A stretch of 64,000 bases of DNA from Ignavibacteria bacterium UBA7675 (GCA_002483085.1 DLHF01000063.1:15607-79606), one strand, 5' to 3'. Positions 25,382 to 32,934 are shown, numbered from the stretch's first letter. A program made the numbers and translations. Notes: generated by a model not told the origin, from the sequence alone.

Positions 25382-25446
25382 AGGTTAATTCAAGTAGTTG
25401 AACGAAATCACTTGACAATATTCAATTAATTGAATATCTTTGCGCT
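25382..25446. promoter_or_regulatory. Immunity switch: two operators and overlapping divergent promoters
   Basis: Two dyads share TTCAA-N4-TTGAA: O1 at 25389-25402 and O2 at 25421-25434 (16-bp perfect palindrome 25420-25435). Their starts are 32 bp apart, about three helical turns. The rightward early promoter reads TTGACA (25412-25417), 17 bp, then TATCTTTG (25435-25442), a full match to the Bacteroidota TAnnTTTG element, and O2 abuts it. A leftward promoter with TTGTCA overlapping the same -35 and TACTTG inside O1 would serve the repressor. Confidence 0.8.
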
Positions 25447-25476
25447 GTACACGATGGTACACGACGGTACACGACG
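25447..25476 (+). repeat. Three 10-bp tandem repeats GTACACGAYG in the early leader
   Basis: GTACACGATG, GTACACGACG, GTACACGACG follow one another directly between the early promoter and the first early gene. The 10-bp period places each unit on the same face of the helix. They could be binding sites for a phage regulator or, by position, a transposition enhancer like the internal activator of Mu (inference). Confidence 0.75.
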
Positions 25477-25500
25477 GCCAAAATATAAAAAGTTGCAGTT

Positions 25501-25710
25501 ATGAAGACAGTTGATTTACGGCGCTACCCCTACAAAGGCACACTGATCGAAGCCGGGATCAGGCTCGGAGAACCGGGTAAACCCAAGTCACGGCAGGCGG
25601 TGCGGAACTTACTGGATCGCAATAACGAGACGGCAAAGAGAACGGTCAACGCAATCGTGGCAGAGCGCACGGCGAAGCTCCAACAGAAAACCGGGGGGGG
25701 TAGTCGATGA
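25501..25710 (+). CDS. Small basic early protein of unknown function
   Basis: A 69-residue protein (pI clearly basic; Arg/Lys-rich: RLGEPGKPKSRQAVRNLLDRNNETAKRTVNAIVAERTAKLQQK), the first gene of the early operon. It overlaps the transposase start by four bases (ATGA), so the two are coupled. The helical C-terminal half could bind DNA or the transposase. It is too small to be MuB and has no ATPase motif. Confidence 0.65.
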   Translation: MKTVDLRRYPYKGTLIEAGIRLGEPGKPKSRQAVRNLLDRNNETAKRTVNAIVAERTAKLQQKTGGGSR

Positions 25711-27551
25711 ACGCAGTCACCGCAAAAATGATCGCCTCCCGTGTAGGATGTTCGGAGCGCACCGTGAGCAAACGCCTGGAAAATGCAACGGAGTTTTTTG
25801 CAGGAACAGCCAGACCCGACGGCAAAGCCGGTGCACCGGCAAAGCTATACAACCCCGCCGTGATCCCGGCTCTCTGGGGCAACCGCTACGGCATCGAACT
25901 AAAAGCAGAGCAGCCCATCGCGTTCCGCAAGGAACGCAGCGACCGGGGCAAGGCTCGCGGCAAATCGCAGGCGCTGGTCGATCTGGCTACGCGCTACGTG
26001 TTCACCGAATACCTGTCCGGCGCGATCCCCGATGTACGGGGCGCATGTCGCCGGGCGATTACTAAACTCAAAGAGAAGGCGCACGCCGGTGAACTGCCGA
26101 TCTGCGGGGATCAGCTCGCAGAGGTAGAGAAATTAGAGAAGTCCGAGTGGCTGTATAAAAAGTGGATTTACTCCAATACCAAGAGTTTCACCGGGCCGTA
26201 TTACGCACAACTCTGGAAGGCAGCCTGGGAGTCCGAACACAAAAAGTATAAGCAGGCGATGGACTACGCGACAGTGCGCTATGTCACATGGGAAGTTCTC
26301 GAATCCGGCTTTGGTTGTGGACGCGGCAACGGCTTTGCAAAATTCGTGATGCTGGACGACAGGCTTTCAGATGCACGCACCGGGCCGGAGCAAAAACAAT
26401 CCTATGCGATATATGCCTGGTGCGTACTCACGGGCGCTCTGCTGTGGGTTGAGCCATGCCAGACGGTCACGGCGCAGGCATATATAAAAACGATCCTCTC
26501 CGTAGTTGCCGCACATGGTTTGCAGGAAAAGATAGTGTGGTTCATGGAGAACGCGAAAGCGGCGATCGCGAATAAAGTTCAGGGTGTGATCCGGTCGCTC
26601 TATACACCGGAAGAACTCGCGAATCCCGGCGAGGCCCACAAACTCCTTTTTCACGGCAGCTCCTACATCGTGCGCAACGTTCCATCTATTCCTCGCGGTT
26701 TTGGAAAAGGTTTCGGCGAGCGCTCTTTCCTCCGACTCAAGACCGGCTATGACGCGCTGATGTATCCAAAGGCATTCCAGGGCGGCAACAGGAATGAAAC
26801 GGTACAGCTCACTCGCGCCAGTACACCAGTGTTCCGCGATGTGCCATCGACAGACGACTATTTCCGCCGCCTGTTAGGATTTGCCTATACGGAGTACGTC
26901 GATACACCCCGCGCCAGCCTGCGCGAATGGGCCGCAGCTCATGACTCCGTGCCCACGATCCGCGCAATGATGGACTACTACAGATCAGAAGAAAAGCGAG
27001 TGCCCACGCCGGAGCAGGTTGCCTATCTCCTATACTGGGCGCAGCCGTCGCTCACAGTCGTGAAGCGCAAGACGCCGGGCGTCATCAATTGCCAGATTGC
27101 CGGGCGTTTCTACAACCTCCGCCATGATGCGCTGTATGACGGCAAACTGAGCAACAAGAAAATCGCCGTAGTCCCTATCCCGGACAATCCAGATTTCTGC
27201 GCTCTGTATTTGTACGACAGTGAGAATCCCCGATTCATCTGCGTCGCTGAAGACTACCGCGCCCGTACCCCGCAAGATGCCAACAGAATGCAACAGGATT
27301 CACGCAGGATGCGCGAAGACTTTGCCGACCGTGTAGAGGCTACCAAAGAAGGATTGCGCCTTACTACGGTTGCGGAAACCGTATCGGAGCGTGTTGCGCG
27401 GCTGGACGCCGTAGCGCCAACAACGCACGTACTGCCCGCATGGGCGCACGTGCAGGACGGAGACGACGAACACAAAATAATTGAGGCCGAAGTGTACACC
27501 GTTGAGAATGACGACGATGTGCTCGGCGAAATTCAGCAGTTAGATTTTTAA
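25707..27551 (+). CDS. MuA-like DDE transposase
   Basis: A 614-residue transposase that would join the phage ends to target DNA during integration and replicative transposition. An N-terminal HTH (AKMIASRVGCSERTVSKRLENA, 6-27) is followed by helical end-binding domains and an RNase H-like core at about 205-345. Aligning by eye with Mu MuA (D269, D336, E392 from memory), the acids are D217 or D218 in MLDDRLSD, E281 in FMENAKAAIANK (MuA has IDNTRGAANK) and E338 in FGERSF. The second residue is thus Glu instead of Asp. The C-terminal Mu-type beta domain is clear (RFICVAEDYRARTPQDANR). Confidence 0.9.
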   Translation: MNAVTAKMIASRVGCSERTVSKRLENATEFFAGTARPDGKAGAPAKLYNPAVIPALWGNRYGIELKAEQPIAFRKERSDRGKARGKSQALVDLATRYVFTEYLSGAIPDVRGACRRAITKLKEKAHAGELPICGDQLAEVEKLEKSEWLYKKWIYSNTKSFTGPYYAQLWKAAWESEHKKYKQAMDYATVRYVTWEVLESGFGCGRGNGFAKFVMLDDRLSDARTGPEQKQSYAIYAWCVLTGALLWVEPCQTVTAQAYIKTILSVVAAHGLQEKIVWFMENAKAAIANKVQGVIRSLYTPEELANPGEAHKLLFHGSSYIVRNVPSIPRGFGKGFGERSFLRLKTGYDALMYPKAFQGGNRNETVQLTRASTPVFRDVPSTDDYFRRLLGFAYTEYVDTPRASLREWAAAHDSVPTIRAMMDYYRSEEKRVPTPEQVAYLLYWAQPSLTVVKRKTPGVINCQIAGRFYNLRHDALYDGKLSNKKIAVVPIPDNPDFCALYLYDSENPRFICVAEDYRARTPQDANRMQQDSRRMREDFADRVEATKEGLRLTTVAETVSERVARLDAVAPTTHVLPAWAHVQDGDDEHKIIEAEVYTVENDDDVLGEIQQLDF

Positions 27552-27563
27552 GGAGGATATACC

Positions 27564-28013
27564 ATGACGGACTTGATTGAGGTGAAAGAGGCTGCATTGA
27601 AAATCGAAGCAAAGCTACTGCCGTGCCCATGCTGTGGCGGTAGCGGTAGAATCGGCCCGATTAAATCAACGGTGTGCGGCTACCATATTGAATGTTCGCG
27701 GTGTACGCTCGTTGCTTCTGATCCACAGGAACACAGCCCTGTGCCCCATACCTCAATGAAACGCGCAGCCGAAGTGTGGAACAGGCGCGAACCGCTATCA
27801 GGCAATGTGGAAATTCCCGGCTTTGATCCGCCTCCGGAGGATTCCATGATTAACACCCGCTGGCGCGAAGAGTGCCCCCATTGCAAGAAAGACCGCGAGC
27901 TGAGAAAGTTCAAAATAAAATTGTGCGGTGAAGATGTCTGGTGTCGCGCCTGCGAGCAGTGCAAGGCGCGACTTGAAAAAGACGACGCAAGTATTTCCAA
28001 CAACTCGAAATAA
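27564..28013 (+). CDS. Lar-like restriction-alleviation zinc protein with a second zinc-binding half
   Basis: A 149-residue protein preceded by AAGGAGG. Residues 15-75 match the Lar family layout: LLPCPCCGG, then IECSRC, then AAEVWNRR. The C-terminal half has a second Cys set (CPHCKKD...CGEDVWCRACEQC, about 100-133). Lar of the Rac prophage lowers restriction by EcoK; a similar protective role is possible here. The fused second zinc module is not part of Lar. It follows the transposase by 12 bases. Confidence 0.65.
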   Translation: MTDLIEVKEAALKIEAKLLPCPCCGGSGRIGPIKSTVCGYHIECSRCTLVASDPQEHSPVPHTSMKRAAEVWNRREPLSGNVEIPGFDPPPEDSMINTRWREECPHCKKDRELRKFKIKLCGEDVWCRACEQCKARLEKDDASISNNSK

Positions 28014-28034
28014 GAATACACACACGGAGCAACT

Positions 28035-28415
28035 ATGAACAACAAAATGCAATTAGCTTCCCAGACGGGCAGCAGCATGACGATGGTTCCCCACATCGAC
28101 AACGACCTGATCCGCAGCCGCTTATCGGACGACGACAAAGCCTACCTGCTAGAGATACAGGCAAAGCTCTCCAACCTCACCACGCTACGGCAGAAAGCCG
28201 AGCGCAAATCGGAGAGGCTGATCCGCAAGATTGAATCGACACCGGAATTTCAGGAAGCCGCACAACTCAAAAAAAACATCAAAGCAATGAAGTCTGTCGA
28301 GGAAGAGATCGGCACGAAGATATCAGCTATCATGGAGAAGACCATGCACGATGTTCCGGGCGACGGCATCTTTGAAAAGATGGCGAACCTCGCAAAACGA
28401 GGAGGCCAACGATGA
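28035..28415 (+). CDS. Coiled-coil early protein, unknown function
   Basis: A 126-residue protein, mostly charged helix (LTTLRQKAERKSERLIRKIESTPEFQEAAQLKKNIKAMKSVEEEIGTKISAIMEK). Its last residues, PGDGIFEKMANLAKRGG, reappear in a 32-residue protein encoded shortly downstream. The end of the gene also supplies the ribosome site (GAGGAGG) of the next gene, which overlaps it by four bases. Function unknown. Confidence 0.65.
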   Translation: MNNKMQLASQTGSSMTMVPHIDNDLIRSRLSDDDKAYLLEIQAKLSNLTTLRQKAERKSERLIRKIESTPEFQEAAQLKKNIKAMKSVEEEIGTKISAIMEKTMHDVPGDGIFEKMANLAKRGGQR

Positions 28416-28660
28416 ACACGATTGAGTTCTCAAAAGGGGGTGTCGAATCAGCCGTGGAGTTCGCAACCTATTTAGCCGACACGATGGAGGACACAGCGCG
28501 AGCGATAATTGCACGACACAAAGGCGGGCACGACACCAGAGCAGCCGTAATACACGAAACGGTTCAACATGCGTGGACGGCGTTTCTGAAGCGGGATGCA
28601 GAACTAAAGGTATTGATAGAGCCACTGTTCACTCAAATCATGAAGGAGCGACTGCAATGA
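28412..28660 (+). CDS. Small early protein, unknown
   Basis: An 82-residue helical protein (MNTIEFSKGGVESAVEFATYLADTMEDTARAIIARHKGG...), preceded by GAGGAGG and overlapping both neighbours by four bases, so it is part of a tightly coupled series. No motif was recognised. Confidence 0.6.
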   Translation: MNTIEFSKGGVESAVEFATYLADTMEDTARAIIARHKGGHDTRAAVIHETVQHAWTAFLKRDAELKVLIEPLFTQIMKERLQ

Positions 28661-28755
28661 GAACCAGCAAAAACACAACGTCGGCTAAAATACAGCACAT
28701 TCCCGGCGATGGCATCTATGAAAAGATGGCACACCTGGCAAAAGGAGGTCGGTGA
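28657..28755 (+). CDS. 32-residue protein repeating the C-terminus of the coiled-coil protein
   Basis: The ATG at 28657 overlaps the previous stop (ATGA). The product ends HIPGDGIYEKMAHLAKGGR, nearly the same as the tail of the protein at 28035-28415. The stop overlaps the next start. The repeat looks like a duplicated module that brings a ribosome site (AAAGGAGG) with it, or a peptide with a shared partner. Confidence 0.55.
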   Translation: MRTSKNTTSAKIQHIPGDGIYEKMAHLAKGGR

Positions 28756-29120
28756 TGGCCACTATGATGGACGACACCGTCGAGATGCGGATGCACGCCA
28801 TGCGCATCATAGGATTTATCGAAGGGCGGCGATTCCTTGATGGAAGCGCGCAGATGGAAGAGGAGGCGCGAGGTCTGGAATCTGCGTATAAAAAGATGGC
28901 AGCCGACATTGTTGAAAACGGGAGCGTCGACCTACCTCTACCGCCCTGCACTATAGTGTCAGCTATGTGGCTGCGTGTAACTATGCAGTTTGCACAAAAA
29001 CCTCGTTTGGCTGGATTCTCTACTCTAGAGAAGCAGACCGCGTACATCCTGAATTTCGTGGCGGAATTTGTTTACGACGGCATCCGTTCAATTACTCACA
29101 CAGGAGAACCCAATGGCTAA
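28755..29120 (+). CDS. Early protein, unknown
   Basis: About 121 residues, starting at ATG 28755 after AAAGGAGG; an in-frame GTG three bases upstream is an alternative. Helical and soluble (MRMHAMRIIGFIEGRRFLDGSAQMEEEARGLE...), with a Met-rich start. It overlaps the stop of the 32-residue gene by one base. Function unknown. Confidence 0.6.
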   Translation: MATMMDDTVEMRMHAMRIIGFIEGRRFLDGSAQMEEEARGLESAYKKMAADIVENGSVDLPLPPCTIVSAMWLRVTMQFAQKPRLAGFSTLEKQTAYILNFVAEFVYDGIRSITHTGEPNG

Positions 29121-29391
29121 AATACAACTCAATCCACACGAGATCGCGCACGCCGAGCGGTACGGCGCGTCAATGGCCAGCATTTTCAGCCAGGAGGCTG
29201 CAAGCGTTCTGATCGGTACAATAAAAAACACAGAGAGCGATATCGGCGTTGACGAAGTTATTGCAGCCGTAACAAAATTTTTCTGGGGTGTACACGCCAG
29301 ACGCGCGGCGGTGAGTAATCGAGTGATGCGCAAGAAGTTTACTGATTCGCTCCGAAAGGAACTACTCCATGCCCTACAGAACAACTATTAG
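29113..29391 (+). CDS. Early protein, unknown
   Basis: A 92-residue helical protein (MAKIQLNPHEIAHAERYGASMASIF...). The start at 29113 follows AGGAG and overlaps the preceding gene by eight bases; the frame is open further upstream but there is no ribosome site there. Basic C-terminal half (RRAAVSNRVMRKKFTDSLRKELL). Function unknown. Confidence 0.6.
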   Translation: MAKIQLNPHEIAHAERYGASMASIFSQEAASVLIGTIKNTESDIGVDEVIAAVTKFFWGVHARRAAVSNRVMRKKFTDSLRKELLHALQNNY

Positions 29392-29400
29392 GAGAATAGC

Positions 29401-30048
29401 GTGAAGCCAATTGAACACGTGTCAGATCAGCGCAAGCTGTTAAATCGCACACTATACATTGCATGCAGGAAATACCTGATTCGCATCGCAGGTGGCGAGC
29501 CGGACGAAGACGCTATCCGCGAACACCGGGCGGAATGCTGCTTTGACGCGACAGAAGAGAAGCGCGGCCAGGGCAAGGGTGTACGGGATTACAAAGCGCT
29601 GTCGCTCGCAGAGTTAAAGCTGGCCGTTCAGTATGCAGAAGGCAGAAAGAAAGTGCACAGGATGGCGTCTGAAGAGGCGCGTGCAAAAATGAACTATCAC
29701 GCCATGTACTGCGCCATCTATTACGCCGATCTATCCGGCATCAGCCTGAAAAGCCAACAGGTCGGGCTGGTCGTCGAGGGCGACGCACTGCGCGCTACTG
29801 TATTTTCGCTATTCCAGCGTCGCGGCCAGTTGCCGCCGAATGTATTCCAGCTACTGCGAACCAGATGGGTTAATCGCAAATGCAACGAGCTGTTGTACCA
29901 GGCGAATATGAGACCGGAGACCAGAACGCCCGAACAGTTTTACGACGCAGAACTAACCGCTGCCGAATGCAACGAACTGATAAAACGATTCAAGAAAATT
30001 CAATCAAACCTGCCGCCGATTTCGGCGTCGGCGATATCATCAAACTGA
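29401..30048 (+). CDS. Early protein, unknown (weak resemblance to Mu gp16/GemA)
   Basis: A 215-residue protein with a GTG start after TAGGAG. It is basic and helical, with ALSLAELKLAVQYAEGRKK and a later FSLFQRRGQLPPNVFQLLRTRWVNRKCN segment. The LSLAEL...A..EG helix recalls GemA-type regulators of Mu-like phages, and the place in the early operon fits, but the match is too weak to name it. Confidence 0.6.
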   Translation: MKPIEHVSDQRKLLNRTLYIACRKYLIRIAGGEPDEDAIREHRAECCFDATEEKRGQGKGVRDYKALSLAELKLAVQYAEGRKKVHRMASEEARAKMNYHAMYCAIYYADLSGISLKSQQVGLVVEGDALRATVFSLFQRRGQLPPNVFQLLRTRWVNRKCNELLYQANMRPETRTPEQFYDAELTAAECNELIKRFKKIQSNLPPISASAISSN

Positions 30049-30054
30049 GCGACT

Positions 30055-30396
30055 ATGGACTTTATTACCAACATCCTGGCCCTTGCACTCGCTGGCGGCA
30101 TTTGGGTTGCCAATACATATTATTCCTGGGAACTGCGTCGGGCGCTCCGTAGCTACGAGTCGACACTGAAACAGAGCACGGCGTTGCGACCCTGCACATA
30201 TATAAACTGCTCAGCGGCAGGCTGGAGTAGATCGTCTGGCTGGTTCCATCAATGGAGGATTCACGGCGTTGGGTGTCAGAGTGAGCGCACATTCGGCGTC
30301 GTCGAGACTAAAGACGGGCAAATCATATACGTGCATCCGAACGATATAATATTTACCGACCGGAGGCCACATGATTACGCTGCAACAACAGATTGA
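30055..30396 (+). CDS. Small membrane-anchored protein, unknown
   Basis: A 113-residue protein with one N-terminal membrane helix (FITNILALALAGGIWVANTYY) and a soluble C-terminal domain containing three Cys and a beta segment FGVVETKDGQIIYVHPNDIIF. It ends 25 bases into the next gene. A membrane protein in the early region could alter the host envelope or exclude other phages (inference). Confidence 0.55.
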   Translation: MDFITNILALALAGGIWVANTYYSWELRRALRSYESTLKQSTALRPCTYINCSAAGWSRSSGWFHQWRIHGVGCQSERTFGVVETKDGQIIYVHPNDIIFTDRRPHDYAATTD

Positions 30397-30562
30397 GTGC
30401 GTCGAGCGAGAAATCAGCCTACGTAAACGCGTGTATTCCCGCGCAGTCCGCAACCGCACAATGACACCGGAAGACGCCCGCAGAGAGCTCGACACAATGA
30501 CCGCCGTACTGGAGACGCTGAAAAAGATTAAGGAGACCGGAAACACTATCGGGATGCTCTAA
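30371..30562 (+). CDS. Small helical protein, paralogue of the next gene
   Basis: A 63-residue protein (MITLQQQIECVEREISLRKRVYSRAVRNRTMTPEDARRELDTMTAVLETL...), preceded by GGAGG. It has the pattern of a common phage helical hairpin: E.E...R..VY....R.G.....A..E...M.AVL.TL. The N-terminus of the next gene has the same pattern, so the pair arose by duplication. Function unknown. Confidence 0.65.
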   Translation: MITLQQQIECVEREISLRKRVYSRAVRNRTMTPEDARRELDTMTAVLETLKKIKETGNTIGML

Positions 30563-31011
30563 TGATAACAATTGCAGAGCAGGTCGACGTTGTAAAGCGC
30601 GACATCAATATGAGACAGAGCGTCTACAAAATCCGATTGCAGGAAGGCTCCATTTCACAGGATGTCGTCAACAGCGAACTGGCCGCAATGCGTGCCGTAC
30701 TCGAAACCCTGCTGGACTACGAGCGCGTGCAGGCAGAGCTGGCCGCACATGACGCGATGGTGATAGATGACAAAGACCGCGAACTATTCCGGCAGGCATT
30801 CGAGGACGGAGGCTGCAAAGGCGCATTTGCGATCTACCTCCAGCGGCAGACAATAGCTGCGAAGAAGCAACGCGAGACCGCACAGGACAACAAGAAATTA
30901 GAACAAAAGATTCGTGAGTTACAGGGCCGTCTCATGCGGCACGAACAGACGCAAAATGATTTCGAGATAACCGGCGCATTACCGGAATTACATTCAAACA
31001 CACAGGAGTAA
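30562..31011 (+). CDS. Helical protein with the same N-terminal hairpin plus a coiled-coil extension
   Basis: A 149-residue protein starting in a TAATG overlap with its shorter paralogue. Residues 1-52 repeat the hairpin (VKRDINMRQSVYKIRL...ELAAMRAVLETLLDY). The rest is a coiled coil (RETAQDNKKLEQKIRELQGRLMRHEQ). Function unknown. Confidence 0.65.
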   Translation: MITIAEQVDVVKRDINMRQSVYKIRLQEGSISQDVVNSELAAMRAVLETLLDYERVQAELAAHDAMVIDDKDRELFRQAFEDGGCKGAFAIYLQRQTIAAKKQRETAQDNKKLEQKIRELQGRLMRHEQTQNDFEITGALPELHSNTQE

Positions 31012-31013
31012 TT

Positions 31014-32336
31014 ATGACAACTGAACAGGCATCAGCACGTAAAAGCGTTGCGAGAGTATTGGCGATCCTGGTCGAAGAGTTCGGCGAGCTGGCAAAAGAG
31101 ATTATCGAGCTCGGCGCTCTGCTCAAATCCAGCCCCAAAGACTACGACGCCAGGCGAGTGATTGTCAAAAAGATAAGGCGCGAAGCGGTACAGACGGCGG
31201 CGGTAGCAATGCAGATCGTGCAGTTTATCGACCTTACAAACCACGAAGCGATTCCTGCCGATGAAACTGATGAGCGCATAAAGGAAGTGTTATACGACAA
31301 TATGTGCGATTTGAGTGTCGCCGCATTCCGCAGTTTACTGGGAGATTCCAATTCCGAGACACTGCATGCGGAACTGCCGTATGAGTCCGAAGCTGTATCA
31401 CAGGAATTACAGAACATAGTCGCGTATGCAGTTGGCGCTGCCATACACAAAGCAGCAGGCGGCTCTCTAACATGGGAGACTGTAGTAAAGGCGCTCGGCG
31501 CGCAGTACGATGTGAGCATGTTCCCGAATCCGGAATCCTACGTAAAGTCGCAGGAGGATATTCAACACGTAGGTGTCGAACAATTCATAAGCATTGTCAA
31601 GGACAAAGCGGCCAGAGCACAAGAGGCGAAACTCAGCAAAGAGAACGGGCAGCCCGCCAGCGAGGAATGGAGCCAGCCTTACGTAAAGGCCATCAACAAC
31701 GACGAGACAGGGCAGCCGGTCATCTTCGGGAATACTTTCGATGCGTTCGAAGCACTGGACAAGATTAACAAATCGCTATCACCTGCTGGTAGTGTAGTCC
31801 GGCAGGCGGAAGAGCCCAAAATTGTTCAGCAGCTCGTGTACGATCTGAACTATGCTCCACCTCGAATAACCGATGACACCCGCAAGTTATGCAGAGCCAT
31901 CCAATGGTACGACTACCTCTGCGCAGTCCAACCGGATAGTCCGGCAATCGAGGAACTCGATAGTGTGATCACAACGGTGCGGAATACAGTCGCACGAAGA
32001 CACAGGGGTGACGCTGCCGAAAAGCAAGCAGAAAACAAAAGCGAATATTGGATGCGCACGTGCAAAGCGAAAATGGGTGGCAGTTTGGGATGCGTAGAGG
32101 GTTACGTAATTGTGCGAACAGAAGATGATACTACCAGTATAGATAAAAATCTATTCTTTGATCGCAGCAACGGATCGTGGTTAGAACATATTGAACCAAC
32201 ATCCTTCTTTGATACACTTGCTGATGCGGAAACCGCGATACTATACATCCAGCGAAAGGCAGACAGAGTCAAAACAGATAAAACAAAACAGGCAGACGCG
32301 AACGACGCCAATCAACCCGCGCCTGCCGTTTCCTAA
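31014..32336 (+). CDS. MazG-like nucleotide pyrophosphohydrolase domain fused to a long unknown C-terminal region
   Basis: A 440-residue protein after AGGAG. Residues 10-75 follow the all-alpha NTP-pyrophosphohydrolase pattern of phage proteins: ILVEEFGELAKEIIE (acidic E-E..E metal motif) and REAVQTAAVAMQIVQFID. Such enzymes hydrolyse (d)NTPs or alarmones. Downstream is a helical middle part (YAVGAAIHKAAGGSLTWETVVKALG), a charged linker, and a C-terminal beta domain (GCVEGYVIVRTEDD...FFDRSNGSWLEHIEPTSFF). Family enzymes usually stand alone at 100-150 residues, so the fusion is unusual. No Walker A is present, so it is not MuB. Confidence 0.6.
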   Translation: MTTEQASARKSVARVLAILVEEFGELAKEIIELGALLKSSPKDYDARRVIVKKIRREAVQTAAVAMQIVQFIDLTNHEAIPADETDERIKEVLYDNMCDLSVAAFRSLLGDSNSETLHAELPYESEAVSQELQNIVAYAVGAAIHKAAGGSLTWETVVKALGAQYDVSMFPNPESYVKSQEDIQHVGVEQFISIVKDKAARAQEAKLSKENGQPASEEWSQPYVKAINNDETGQPVIFGNTFDAFEALDKINKSLSPAGSVVRQAEEPKIVQQLVYDLNYAPPRITDDTRKLCRAIQWYDYLCAVQPDSPAIEELDSVITTVRNTVARRHRGDAAEKQAENKSEYWMRTCKAKMGGSLGCVEGYVIVRTEDDTTSIDKNLFFDRSNGSWLEHIEPTSFFDTLADAETAILYIQRKADRVKTDKTKQADANDANQPAPAVS

Positions 32337-32367
32337 CGTCCTGTAGGACACAAACAAACATACAACT

Positions 32368-32934
32368 ATGTCTAAATCAAAACGACAAAAGGTTCAGGAT
32401 CGTGCAGAATACATCGCGTCCTGGGAAGAAGCTGACCGCGCTCTGGCAGAGATCGCCATAGCTCAACAGAGTATAGCACACGACGAGGCTGCATACAACC
32501 AACGTGAGCAAATTACTCGACAAAAGATGACTGACAAGCACTCGCCTATGCGGTCGCGCATCGAGGAATTGCGGTTAGGATTGAAGAATTTCTGCGAAGA
32601 GCGACGCGCGGAATTCGGGAAACGTAAGTCCGTAGAACTACAACACGGCATACTGTCGTTCCGTCTCGGCACGCCTCGCGTTGGTAAGGATAGGCGGTTT
32701 ACATGGGAAGCCGTATTGGAGCTGGTTCGGCGGTCGGTATGGGCACCAAAGATCATACGCACAAAAGAAGAGCTAAATAAGGAGAGCGTTTTAGAGCTAT
32801 CTACTGCATATGACCAGGGCGATACAGAAAACGGCATGTCGCCAGATGCGCTACGCGAATGCGGGATGGTCGTAGAACAAGAGGAAACGTTTGCGTTTCA
32901 GATCAAGCTCGCTGTGGATGAGGGGGGTATATGA
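32368..32934 (+). CDS. gam: Host-nuclease inhibitor, Mu Gam-like
   Basis: A 188-residue protein resembling Mu Gam, which binds double-strand DNA ends and shields them from host exonucleases. The N-terminal half is a coiled coil (EEADRALAEIAIAQQSIAHDEAAYNQREQ). The middle has IEELRLGLKNFCEERRAEF; the end has KIIRTKEELNKESVLELS, close to FIRTKQEINKEAIL of Mu Gam. Length is near the 174 residues of Mu Gam. It lies in the early operon as in Mu. Confidence 0.88.
   Translation: MSKSKRQKVQDRAEYIASWEEADRALAEIAIAQQSIAHDEAAYNQREQITRQKMTDKHSPMRSRIEELRLGLKNFCEERRAEFGKRKSVELQHGILSFRLGTPRVGKDRRFTWEAVLELVRRSVWAPKIIRTKEELNKESVLELSTAYDQGDTENGMSPDALRECGMVVEQEETFAFQIKLAVDEGGI

Noticed and set aside
31014..32336. 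MuB candidate by size and position in the early operon
   Set aside because: No Walker A or AAA+ motif; the N-terminus fits the MazG-like helical fold.
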